Assembly (NCBI GenBank): GCA_963697285.1
Contig: CAVONI010000011.1
Span: 1,686,043-1,750,042, forward strand
Origin: JAEUQQ01 sp963697285
GTDB taxonomy: Bacteria; Acidobacteriota; Vicinamibacteria; Vicinamibacterales; JAFNAJ01
Reading direction: 5' to 3'
Length of the DNA: 64,000 bases
Shown: in pieces, positions 54,431-63,027 of the stretch
Position numbering within the stretch: position 1 is the first letter of the stretch
Layout of the letters: each line of letters starts with the position of its first letter
The notes under the pieces: model-generated
Databases searched by the model: none
What the model was told of the DNA's origin: nothing
What the model saw: the letters and a program-made list of their open reading frames with translations, nothing else
Program-made: the position numbers and the translations under genes

Positions 54431-55963
54431 GTGGAACCCTGCCTCTTCGGTGCCGAGACCGAGTACGCCCTCGCCGCCGTGGCACACGACGGACGGGGCG
54501 CCCCGCACACAGTCGTGCACGGTGCGTTCATGGCGTGCGCACGCCGCATCCTGCCGCACCTGCCGCACCAGATGCGAGGTGACTATCCCAGCGTGTTCCT
54601 CGTCAACGGCGGCCGGCTGTACGACGACTGTGGGTACCGCGTCGAGTACTCGTCGCCCGAGGTCACGTCGCCATGGGAACTGGTGCGCTACATGCGGGCT
54701 GGCGACATCGTCGGCGAGCGTGTGGCGCGCCAGTTGGCGGTCGATCATCCCGAGTGGCAGGAAGTGTTCTGCTCGCGGGCGAGCGTGGACTACCACCAGC
54801 AGACAGCCTGGGGTGCGCACGAGTCGTACCTGATCCGCGGCCATCACCCGACGGACCTCAGGGATGCGCTCGTCCCATTCCTCGTGAGCCGCATCGTCTA
54901 CACCGGCGCCGGCGGTTTCGACGCCTACCACCGGGGACTCCGGTTCCTCCTCATGCCGCGCGCCGCGTTCACGACGCAGACGGCGGCCGAGAACACGATG
55001 CACGACCGGCCCATCTTCTCGACGCGCGACGAACCACTCGCGCGCGCGCCGCATGGGCGGCTGCACGTCGCGTGCGGTGAGTCGCTGAGCTCGGATCTCG
55101 CCCTGTTCCTGCGCACCGGGGCGACCGCGCTCGTCGTACGCGCGCTCGAACGCGATCCGACGCTCGCGGCGTCCTTCACCCTCGATCGTCCCGTGGCGGC
55201 CCTGCGGTCGATCGCCGCCGATCCCTCGTGCCGCCGCCGCGTCGCGCTCGCAGACGGCCGCAGGGTGACGGCGGTCGAGATCCAGCGAGGCTACCTGGCA
55301 CTTGTCGAGGTCGGGATCGCGCGCGGATGGATGCCGACGTGGGCCAACGACGTGTGCGCGCGCTGGCGCGCCGTGCTCGATCGCCTGGCCGACGACCCGG
55401 CGAGCCTGGACACGACGCTCGAGTGGGCGATCAAGTGGCGGCTCTATCGCCACTACCTCGAACAGCACGGCATCGGGCGGCGGACGCTGATCGAGGTCAA
55501 CCAGGTGCTGGGGCCGCGGCGCAGAGCATTGCCGCACGGCTGGTCGGCAGATCTGGCCGGCGAGATCGAGGCGTTGTCGTCGCTGGTCGACGCTCTCGAA
55601 GCGGCCGAGGACGATGCCGGCCACCCGGAGTCGCTGCCCGACGATGCGCAGCGAGCGCTGGAATGCCGGGAGCGGCTCTTCGAGATCGACATGCGCTGGG
55701 GCCAACTGGGGCCCAGGGGCGTCTTCCGGGCACTCGACGAGCGTGGCGTGCTGTCACACCGCGTCGAGGGATGCGACCGGTTCGAGGACGCCGCCGATCA
55801 TCCGCCCGACGTGGGACGTGCGCGCCTGCGCGGCGAAGCCGTCCAACGCCTCTGGAACGCTGGCCGGCGGATCACCTGCGCCTGGGCGGGCATCCAGGAT
55901 CACGAGGCCGGCAGACATCTCGACCTGAGCGACCCGTTCGAAGAAGAAGAGCGCTGGGTGTGA
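54431..55963 (+). CDS. PafA-like Pup ligase (paralogue 1)
   Basis: A 510-residue protein; the GTG at 54431 follows the Pup stop by eight bases. The glutamine-synthetase-like fold has 'CLFGAETEYALAAV' (Gly-x-Glu-x-Glu-Tyr ATP/Mg site), 'VFLVNGGRLYDDCGYRVEYS' (catalytic Asp), 'TAWGAHESYLIRG' and 'RPIFSTRDEPLARAPHGRLH' (ATP-binding Arg). Near the C-terminus 'RLFEIDMRWGQLGPRGVFRA' is the PafA/Dop C-terminal domain. The linker between the ATP site and the catalytic Asp is short, as in PafA, so ligase activity is more likely than depupylase. Its neighbour has the same layout; they are probably a duplicated pair with different substrates. Confidence 0.85.
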   Translation: MEPCLFGAETEYALAAVAHDGRGAPHTVVHGAFMACARRILPHLPHQMRGDYPSVFLVNGGRLYDDCGYRVEYSSPEVTSPWELVRYMRAGDIVGERVARQLAVDHPEWQEVFCSRASVDYHQQTAWGAHESYLIRGHHPTDLRDALVPFLVSRIVYTGAGGFDAYHRGLRFLLMPRAAFTTQTAAENTMHDRPIFSTRDEPLARAPHGRLHVACGESLSSDLALFLRTGATALVVRALERDPTLAASFTLDRPVAALRSIAADPSCRRRVALADGRRVTAVEIQRGYLALVEVGIARGWMPTWANDVCARWRAVLDRLADDPASLDTTLEWAIKWRLYRHYLEQHGIGRRTLIEVNQVLGPRRRALPHGWSADLAGEIEALSSLVDALEAAEDDAGHPESLPDDAQRALECRERLFEIDMRWGQLGPRGVFRALDERGVLSHRVEGCDRFEDAADHPPDVGRARLRGEAVQRLWNAGRRITCAWAGIQDHEAGRHLDLSDPFEEEERWV

Positions 55964-55984
55964 GCGCCGGCCAAGGAGGACTGT

Positions 55985-57553
55985 GTGTCGCACGACCGAC
56001 TGATGGGGGGCGAGACCGAGTACGCGCTCGCGGCACGCGACGCGGACGGGCATCCGGTCGGCCAGCACGAACTCGTCAACGGCCTGATGGCCTTCGCGAG
56101 GCGGACACTGGACTGTTCCTCGGTAGCGCCGTGCAACCGGTTCCTCGGCAACGGGTGCCTCCTCTGCGTCGATCCGACGGCGCATCTCGAGTGGTCGTCG
56201 GCCGAATGCATCTCACCGCACGACGCAGTGCGGTACCTGAGGGCCGGCGACCTCATCGTCCAGCGCCTTGTCGACGCGTTCGCGCGGGCGCGTGGGTTCG
56301 CATCGACGTTCTGCAGCCGATGCAACGTCGACTACCTCTCGTCCACGTCGTGGGCGTCGCACGAGTCGTATGCACACCGCGGTAATCCAGGACTCCTCCC
56401 TGAGCAACTCGTGCCGTTCCTGGCGTCACGGGTGGTCTACGCCGGCGCCGGCGGATGGGATCCGCTCCTGCCCGGACTCCGGTTCACGCTGGCGCCGCGC
56501 GCGCGGTTCACCGAAGAGACCGTCGGGCTCGACAGCCAGTGCTTGCGGCCCATCTTCCATCTGAAGCACGAGTCGCTCAGCACCACCGGCACGCATCGGC
56601 TGCACGTGCTGTGTGGCGAGAGCCTCTGCTCCGACGTGGCATCGCTCCTCCGGTTCGGCGCGACGGCGCTGGTCGTCGCCATCGTCGAGGCTGGCGACAC
56701 CCCGGGCGCCGGCCTGGCCATGTGCGCACCCGTCGATGCCTACAGGACGATGGCCGGTGATGCGTCGTGCCGAGCGCCCGTCAGGCTGCGGGACGGCCGC
56801 GCGTGTACCGCCATCGAACTGCAACGGTGCTACCTGGAGGCGGTCGAGCGTCGGCTCGACGACGGGTGGCTTCCCGCGTGGGCCGGGCAGGTCTGCGCGC
56901 TGTGGCGTCAGACGCTCAACGACCTCGAGACCGACTCACCCCGGGTCGCTACGTCGCTCGACTGGGCTATCAAGCGCGGCGTCTTCGAGCGTCTCCTTCG
57001 CCGGCTGGGCATCGAGTGGGCGGCGCTCGACGCTTGGAACACCCTGCTCGAGCGGGCACGCATGATGGAGGTTCCCGGGCTGTACGAGGCACTGACACCA
57101 GGGGACACCCGCGCCAATCACGCGCCCCTCGACCCCGGGGCCATCGAGACGCTCGCGCCGGTGGCGAGGCAGGAAGGCCTCGACATCCGGGGCCTGCCCG
57201 CGTTCCTCGCCGCGCGACGAGCCGCCTTCGAGATCGATATGCGGTTCGGCGAGTTGGGGAACGCCGGGGTCTTTACCGCACTCGACCGGGCCGGCGTGCT
57301 CACGCACACGGTCGAGGGGATCGACAACGTCGAGGCGGCCACCGAGCAACCGCCGCGTGGCACACGCGCGACGCTGCGAGGCGACGTCGTACGCCGCCTG
57401 TCGGAGGCCCGGACGCGGTACCGCGCCGAGTGGACCCGGATCGTCGATCTCGACGGCTCTCGTGTGCTCGACCTCGGCGATCCGTTCGAGACGGTGGAGC
57501 GCTGGATCCCGTTGCCCATCGAATCGGCGGTGGCCTCAGGTGAAGGCCCATGA
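55985..57553 (+). CDS. PafA-like Pup ligase family enzyme (paralogue 2)
   Basis: A 522-residue protein; GTG start with AAGGAGG. The motifs are 'LMGGETEYALAARDADGH', 'FLGNGCLLCVDPTAHLEWS' (Asp kept; the conserved Gly-Ala-Arg loop replaced by Gly-Cys-Leu), 'STSWASHESYAHRGN', 'LRPIFHLKHESLS' and 'AFEIDMRFGELGNAGVF'. The Arg-Asp-Glu motif is altered to Lys-His-Glu, so nucleotide or substrate choice may differ from the first paralogue. It is the last gene of the operon, ending 62 bases before the glycosidase-like gene. Ligase, deamidase or an inactive partner are all possible. Confidence 0.8.
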   Translation: MSHDRLMGGETEYALAARDADGHPVGQHELVNGLMAFARRTLDCSSVAPCNRFLGNGCLLCVDPTAHLEWSSAECISPHDAVRYLRAGDLIVQRLVDAFARARGFASTFCSRCNVDYLSSTSWASHESYAHRGNPGLLPEQLVPFLASRVVYAGAGGWDPLLPGLRFTLAPRARFTEETVGLDSQCLRPIFHLKHESLSTTGTHRLHVLCGESLCSDVASLLRFGATALVVAIVEAGDTPGAGLAMCAPVDAYRTMAGDASCRAPVRLRDGRACTAIELQRCYLEAVERRLDDGWLPAWAGQVCALWRQTLNDLETDSPRVATSLDWAIKRGVFERLLRRLGIEWAALDAWNTLLERARMMEVPGLYEALTPGDTRANHAPLDPGAIETLAPVARQEGLDIRGLPAFLAARRAAFEIDMRFGELGNAGVFTALDRAGVLTHTVEGIDNVEAATEQPPRGTRATLRGDVVRRLSEARTRYRAEWTRIVDLDGSRVLDLGDPFETVERWIPLPIESAVASGEGP

Positions 57554-57615
57554 CAATGGGCGTGCGTCGCGATTCGTGACGGGTGATACTGCGGCCGTCT
57601 GTGTGGGGGGCGAAC

Positions 57616-60600
57616 ATGACAACACGCGCACGCCACGTGTCGCGGGCGAGCCAGTTCGTGGCGGTGGCCGTAACGCTGATCGTCGTGTGCCTCCCTTCGT
57701 CTGCCGGCCGCGCGTACGGCCAGGGCCTCGGCACCCCCGCCCCGGCGTTCACGCGCTACCTGGCCGAGGGGGCGACATCCAGTTCGCTCGACACGCAGCT
57801 GGCCATCGTGAATCCCGGTTCCGTTGACGCCTCGGCGACCCTCACGTTCTCGCGGGCGGTCGGGGCGCCGGTGGTCACGCAGGTGCACGTCCCCGCCCGG
57901 ACGCGGATCACGGTGGTCCCAAAGACGATTACCGGACTTGCCTCGGCTGAGTTCTCAACGGTGATCGCATCCGACCAGTTGCTCGTCGTCGATCGAACGA
58001 TGTCGTGGGACGCGCGCGCCTACGGCGCACACGCCGAGACCGCCGTTGCCGCGCCTGCCTCGACCTGGTATCTCGCCGAAGGGTCGACCGTTGGCGCCTT
58101 CAACCTCTTCTACCTGCTGCAGAACCCCAATCCAGCCGAGGCCGTGGTGCGCGTGCGCTTCCTGCGACCGAACGACCCTCCGCTCGAGAAGACGTACGTG
58201 CTTCCTCCCAACTCGCGCAGCAACATCTGGGTGAACCGCGAAGACTTCCCCGGCCTCGGCAAGGCGCTGGCCGCGACCGACGTCTCGGCCGTGGTCGAAA
58301 GCCGCGATGACCGGCCCATCATCGTCGAGCGCGCGCTGTACCTGGACCTCCCTGGACAAGTGTTCGGCGCGGGCCATGAAAGCGCGGGCGTGACCGAGCC
58401 CGCCACGCAGTGGTACCTCGCCGAAGGGGCCACTGGCGACTTCCTCGACCTGTTCGTCCTCGTCGCGAATCCTGGTGACACCGATGCGATCGTCGAGGCC
58501 ACCTACCTGCTCCCCAACGGATCGGCGATCGTCAAGCCGTACACGATCCCGGCGAACCGCCGCGTCACCATCTGGGTAGATCACGAAGACCCGCGTCTCG
58601 CCGACACCGCGGTCTCGACTACCGTCCGCTCGACGAATGGCGTGCGGGTGATCGTGGAGCGGGCGTTGTGGTGGCCCGAAGGATTCGGCCACTGGTACGA
58701 GGCGCACAACTCACCGGGCTCCACGTCCACGGGAACCCGCTGGGCAATGGCCGAGGGAGAGGTGGGCGGCACGCGCGGCACCGACACCTACATCCTGGTG
58801 GCGAACACCTCGCCGACGACGGGCAGCGTCACGGTCACCCTTCTCTTCGAAGGGGGCACCAGTGATGCGCGGACGTTCCAGGTCGCGGGCAACAGTCGGT
58901 TCAACGTGGACGTCCGGGCGGAATTCCCGGCGGCGCTCGACAAACGCTTCGGGGCCATCGTGGAAAGCACGGGGAACTCGCCGGCCCGGATCGTCGTCGA
59001 GCGCGCGATGTACTGGGATGCGCTCGGGCAGCCGTGGGCGGCGGGCACGAACGCACTGGCAACACTCCTGCCCGATCCCGTGCCCTCGCTGCCAAGCGAG
59101 GTGTCGATCAGCGCGAGACAGTTGATCCTCAGGAGGAGGAACCCCGACGGCACCCTGGCGTCGCCCGTTCCGTTCGTCATCAAGGCCGTCAACTGGTCGC
59201 CGGCGGGCCGGTCGACTGCCACGTCTCCTGCAGACATCGACAACGTCGTGAAGCGCCGGCCGGAGTTCGGCGCCTGGTACCTCGCCGACATTCCGCTGAT
59301 GAAGGCGATGCACGTGAACACCGTCCGGTTGTTCATGGATCCTGGCCTGCCAGGAGATGCCGGCGTCACGGTTCCCGGGCTCGACATCATGGACGAGCTC
59401 TATCGGAACGGCATCATGGTGATCATGACGGTTGACAACGGGAACAACACCGCTGCCCGCATCCAGCCCGTGGTCGCGCATTACAGGAATCACCCGGCGA
59501 TTCTCATGTGGTCGCTCGCGAGCGAGTTCAACATCAACCGGTTCTGGAAGCACGCGGAGTTCCCGACCGTCGAAGAGGCAGCGCAGGCGATCGAGCGTGC
59601 GGCACAGCTCGTGAAATCAGTGGACACGCTGCACCCGGTTGCCGCCAGCTACGGGTCGATCGTCAACATGCCGAATGCCATCGAACACTATGTCGACACG
59701 GTCTGTCCGACGGTCGACGTGTGGTCGTTCAACGAGTACCGCGGGCCCGGGTTCGCTCGCCTGTTCGACCAATGGCGGTACATCAGCCACAAGCCCATGT
59801 TCCTCGGTGAGTACGGGATCGACGCGTACGACAGCACACGGGGCGACGTCGACGTGGTCACGCATGCGGCGTGGGTCAGCCAGCTCTGGGACGAACTCGC
59901 CAGGAACCTCTCTGCCACTGCCCCCGACGGCGTGTCACTCGGCGGGGCGATCATGGAGTGGAACGACGAGTGGTGGAAGTCAGGCCACTGGTCGACCCAG
60001 GACGTGGGAGGCTGGACCCCGTTGGCGTTCCCCGATCGGGCGGCCTCTGAAGACTACTGGGGCATCGTGACCATCGACCGTGTTCCCCGGTTGGTCCACG
60101 GCATCCTGACCACCAGGTTCGCGCCGGGCTACGTTCCGCCGCCCGCGCCCGCGTCGATCTCCTACCGTGCCGAATCGCTGTTTCCGGGCACGGCGCGGTT
60201 CTGGGAAGACGGGGCGCTGTCGTACGACGGCGTGGGCTTCAGCCTCGATGGGGGCCGCGGGTTCAATATTGCGGCCATCGACCTCGCGGGTGGGCATCTG
60301 ATCGCGCCGATCCAGCGCTTCGACACCTGGAAGACACGATGGTCGGGCGACGACATGCGCGCGATGAACACCTTCCTCGACGGGGTGCCTGACGGCACGC
60401 TTCTGCTGATCGCTGTCGGAGACGAGGCCGGCCTCACGGGCGAGACGGCTGGGCCGGATTCACCTGACTGCAGTCCATTCCCCTACCCGTGGGTCGATGG
60501 TGCACTGACCCGGCTGAGCGCACTGGGAAGCGCGATGGCCCGGCGGCTCTGCTACCAGGAACAGTGGGCCTTCATTGCCATCAAAGGCCAAGGTGTTGCC

Positions 60601-60666
60601 CTGGCCGAGGCGCGCGGTACTGGCGTCGGCGACGCCGTCGCGCAGGCCCGGGTGCCGTTGCGCTGA
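57616..60666 (+). CDS. Secreted glycoside-hydrolase-like protein with N-terminal repeats and ILEI-type C-terminal domain
   Basis: A 1,016-residue protein with GGGGG before the ATG at 57616. A signal peptide is followed by four repeats with 'YLAEGAT...DLFVLVANPG' patterns (DUF5719-like, residues 45-470). A TIM-barrel-like catalytic domain follows, with 'ILMWSLASEFNINRFW' (acid/base Glu) and 'PMFLGEYGIDAYD' (nucleophile Glu) as in GH2/GH5-type enzymes. The C-terminal 150 residues ('GGRGFNIAAIDLAGG', 'GTLLLIAVGDEAG') resemble the ILEI/FAM3 domain, which binds carbohydrate. It probably breaks down a polysaccharide outside the cell. It is not functionally linked to the Pup operon, though on the same strand. 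Confidence 0.8.
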   Translation: MTTRARHVSRASQFVAVAVTLIVVCLPSSAGRAYGQGLGTPAPAFTRYLAEGATSSSLDTQLAIVNPGSVDASATLTFSRAVGAPVVTQVHVPARTRITVVPKTITGLASAEFSTVIASDQLLVVDRTMSWDARAYGAHAETAVAAPASTWYLAEGSTVGAFNLFYLLQNPNPAEAVVRVRFLRPNDPPLEKTYVLPPNSRSNIWVNREDFPGLGKALAATDVSAVVESRDDRPIIVERALYLDLPGQVFGAGHESAGVTEPATQWYLAEGATGDFLDLFVLVANPGDTDAIVEATYLLPNGSAIVKPYTIPANRRVTIWVDHEDPRLADTAVSTTVRSTNGVRVIVERALWWPEGFGHWYEAHNSPGSTSTGTRWAMAEGEVGGTRGTDTYILVANTSPTTGSVTVTLLFEGGTSDARTFQVAGNSRFNVDVRAEFPAALDKRFGAIVESTGNSPARIVVERAMYWDALGQPWAAGTNALATLLPDPVPSLPSEVSISARQLILRRRNPDGTLASPVPFVIKAVNWSPAGRSTATSPADIDNVVKRRPEFGAWYLADIPLMKAMHVNTVRLFMDPGLPGDAGVTVPGLDIMDELYRNGIMVIMTVDNGNNTAARIQPVVAHYRNHPAILMWSLASEFNINRFWKHAEFPTVEEAAQAIERAAQLVKSVDTLHPVAASYGSIVNMPNAIEHYVDTVCPTVDVWSFNEYRGPGFARLFDQWRYISHKPMFLGEYGIDAYDSTRGDVDVVTHAAWVSQLWDELARNLSATAPDGVSLGGAIMEWNDEWWKSGHWSTQDVGGWTPLAFPDRAASEDYWGIVTIDRVPRLVHGILTTRFAPGYVPPPAPASISYRAESLFPGTARFWEDGALSYDGVGFSLDGGRGFNIAAIDLAGGHLIAPIQRFDTWKTRWSGDDMRAMNTFLDGVPDGTLLLIAVGDEAGLTGETAGPDSPDCSPFPYPWVDGALTRLSALGSAMARRLCYQEQWAFIAIKGQGVALAEARGTGVGDAVAQARVPLR

Positions 60667-60723
60667 TGTGACCTCAGCCTTCCACTCGTCGGGAGCAGCG
60701 CCGTGTGGCCGCCAGGAGGGTCG

Positions 60724-61650
60724 TCAACGGTGCGCGTCGGATGCTCGTTGCCGAGGCGGGAAGATCCGCTCGAAGTTGCCGCCGAAGATCTTCGCCACGG
60801 CGTCGGGCTCGACGCCTAGCTCGTCGAGCGCCGTGTGCTGCGCGCCGTAGATCACGCGGTGCCAGCCACGGGGAAAGAACGACGAGTCGGTGCCGAAGAT
60901 CAGGCGGTCGGGCCCGACGACCATCAGCGCGCGCCGGAACACCTCGGCCAGCGTCAGCCCGGGCACGTACTTCATCCAGCCGTTCGAACTCGACGTGTCG
61001 AGATGGATGCTCGGGCAGACCTCCGCGGCCATCAGCGCCTCGCGGAAGAACCCCGCGCCGAAGTGCGGGATGATCACCGGCACCGTCGGATACCGCACGG
61101 CCATCGCGGCCACCGCGAGCGGATCGCCGAGCCGCAGGTCGAACAGGCTCCGAAGCCCAAGCTTCACGCGCGCCCCCACCGACAGGTAGCCGCAGTGCAC
61201 GAACACGGCCCCGCCGTGGGCTGCCGCCACCTCGAACACCGCGGCCACGCGATCATCGTCGATGCGATAGCGGTGCATTGCCGGAAACAGGCACGCGCAG
61301 CGCAAGCCGAGATCGGTGAAGCCGCGCGTGGCGCGCTCGACGGCGTCCGGCGCCCCCGCGTTGAGCATGAAGAAGCCGACGAGGTGATCGGGATGCCGCG
61401 CGACGGCCACCGACACCGAGTCTTCGTCGCCGGGCGCGCTCGAGATGAGCGCCACCCGCGAGAGCTTGTGACGACGGACTTCGTCCATCCAGCGATCGGC
61501 AAGCTCGGCGGGGGATCCCGGCGCGTCCCACGAGAGCTCCTGCGCCACGCGTTCGGCATCGCCACACGTGTCGGTGCCGTACCGCTCGCGCCCGAGCGCC
61601 TCGAGGAAGCGGCTCGAGAAGAAGTGGCAATGCGAATCACAGATTGTCAT
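60724..61650 (-). CDS. Amidohydrolase family 2 (TIM-barrel metal-dependent hydrolase)
   Basis: A 308-residue protein starting at the ATG at 61650, 15 bases after the stop of the gene upstream, so probably cotranscribed. 'ICDSHCHFFSSRF' carries the metal-binding His-x-His near the N-terminus, 'VFVHCGYLSVG' and 'PVIIPHFGAGFFREA' give further His ligands, and 'DRLIFGTDSSFFPRGW' the final Asp. This is the amidohydrolase_2 group (decarboxylases and hydrolases of small cyclic or aromatic compounds). Cytoplasmic; substrate unknown. Confidence 0.87.
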   Translation of the reverse strand: MTICDSHCHFFSSRFLEALGRERYGTDTCGDAERVAQELSWDAPGSPAELADRWMDEVRRHKLSRVALISSAPGDEDSVSVAVARHPDHLVGFFMLNAGAPDAVERATRGFTDLGLRCACLFPAMHRYRIDDDRVAAVFEVAAAHGGAVFVHCGYLSVGARVKLGLRSLFDLRLGDPLAVAAMAVRYPTVPVIIPHFGAGFFREALMAAEVCPSIHLDTSSSNGWMKYVPGLTLAEVFRRALMVVGPDRLIFGTDSSFFPRGWHRVIYGAQHTALDELGVEPDAVAKIFGGNFERIFPPRQRASDAHR

Positions 61651-61664
61651 GGTCACCCGTGGCG

Positions 61665-62987
61665 TCAGAACGCGTACTCGATCCCGATGAGGGGCGTGAC
61701 CTTGTCGCGCAACCCGTGATCGTCGAGCGTGAAGAGGAGGTTGAGGTCCACGAGCAGCTGCCCGAAGGGATTGATCTTGAAGCCTGCGGCGCCGCTCAAC
61801 TCGCGGAACGAATCGGTCGTGAAGGCGATGTTCGGGAACGTCGACGTGCCATCGAGCGCATGAAACTCCCCGCGCACGAGGCGCTTGGTGTCGATCATGT
61901 ACCGGCCCAGGACGTCGAAGGCAAGCGTGAGCCGCTTGTTCACCTGCACGTCGGCGCCGGTCACCCACACGACCTGGTCAGGAAAGTCGGCCGACACGCC
62001 CGTGGCCGGATTGCCCGCCAGCACGCTCGAGCCGTTCCACTGGTAGCCGGCGTTCGCGTGCGGTGAGATCTTGCCAAAGGCCGCCGACCAGATCACGAAG
62101 GGCTGCACGCCGGCCGTGCCCGTGCCGAGCAGGTCGGCCTCGCGTCCCGTCGGCACACGCACGTCGAGGCCAACCGCGACGCCAGCCGCCGGCCTCTTCA
62201 TCACCGAGGTCTTCAACCGGATCGTCAGGTCGCCGAGCCCGCTCGCGCGGCCCTCGGCCGTGAAGACCCGGCTGCTGCCAATCTCCCCGTTCGCCTGCCG
62301 GAAGAAGTGCGTCAACTCGTTCACCGTGCCGATGCGTCTTATCGTGGCCTCAGACACCACCCTCAGCCGTGTCGACACGATCGGCACGGCAACGGAAACG
62401 TCGAACCAGTCGGTCACGCCGAACGTGACGAACGTCGTGTACTGGCTCACGCTCGACGTGATGGCGTTCGTCGTCGTCACGACGTCTTCGCGGCCACCGC
62501 GAAGCTGCGCGTTGTCGTGCGTGAAGACCGCGGGCACGCTGCGCATGTCGAGGCCTTCGACCGAATCGAACGTGAAGCGCTGGAACGCGAAGCCGAACGA
62601 CACGCGGCCCTCGCCGATGGTCTGCGCACGTTCGGCGAGAATCGGACCGAAGCTCGACGTGCTGCGTTGGAAGACCCCCAGGCTGGGATCGAACTGGAAC
62701 GTGAAGCCTGACGCGGGCGACGGCAACGGGACGGTGACGAGTTGTGCGACGAGCGCCGTGTTGAACTGGCTGAAGTCCACCTGGAAGGCACTGGTGAAAT
62801 GTGCCGAATGGGGCTGCTCGCCAGGCAGCGTCGCCAGGCTGTCGACAATCAGGCCAGTCGGTCCGTACAACCCCATGAAGAGCGTCGAGAGACTCTTCAC
62901 CGGGACCGCGACGTTGAACGGGTCCTGCGCGTGCGCCTCGGAACCCATCGCCAGCAGACACAGGAGTCCCGCAGCCAGTCTGGTCAC
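61665..62987 (-). CDS. Outer-membrane beta-barrel-like protein
   Basis: A 440-residue protein; the GTG at 62987 has GGAGG four bases upstream. A signal peptide ends Ala-His-Ala-Gln. The mature part is a series of alternating beta strands with aromatic ends, e.g. 'FTFQFDPSLGVFQRSTSSFG', 'VSFGFAFQRFTFD', 'LTLAFDVLGRYMI' and the final 'TPLIGIEYAF', ending in Phe as outer-membrane barrels do. It may be a porin-like or transport-type barrel of the family seen with phenol or fatty-acid uptake; no substrate is evident. It is followed by the amidohydrolase, so both may handle the same compound. Confidence 0.75.
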   Translation of the reverse strand: MTRLAAGLLCLLAMGSEAHAQDPFNVAVPVKSLSTLFMGLYGPTGLIVDSLATLPGEQPHSAHFTSAFQVDFSQFNTALVAQLVTVPLPSPASGFTFQFDPSLGVFQRSTSSFGPILAERAQTIGEGRVSFGFAFQRFTFDSVEGLDMRSVPAVFTHDNAQLRGGREDVVTTTNAITSSVSQYTTFVTFGVTDWFDVSVAVPIVSTRLRVVSEATIRRIGTVNELTHFFRQANGEIGSSRVFTAEGRASGLGDLTIRLKTSVMKRPAAGVAVGLDVRVPTGREADLLGTGTAGVQPFVIWSAAFGKISPHANAGYQWNGSSVLAGNPATGVSADFPDQVVWVTGADVQVNKRLTLAFDVLGRYMIDTKRLVRGEFHALDGTSTFPNIAFTTDSFRELSGAAGFKINPFGQLLVDLNLLFTLDDHGLRDKVTPLIGIEYAF

Positions 62988-63027
62988 CGTGCCTCCGTGG
63001 GGCCTCACCGGCGCCCCCTTTCGGGCG

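Noticed and set aside
46197..57553. Classic Bil antiphage operon alone
   Set aside because: E1, E2, Ubl and JAMM are present, but the extra RING-type, ATPase, Dop, Pup and PafA-like genes in the same unit go beyond that four-gene system.
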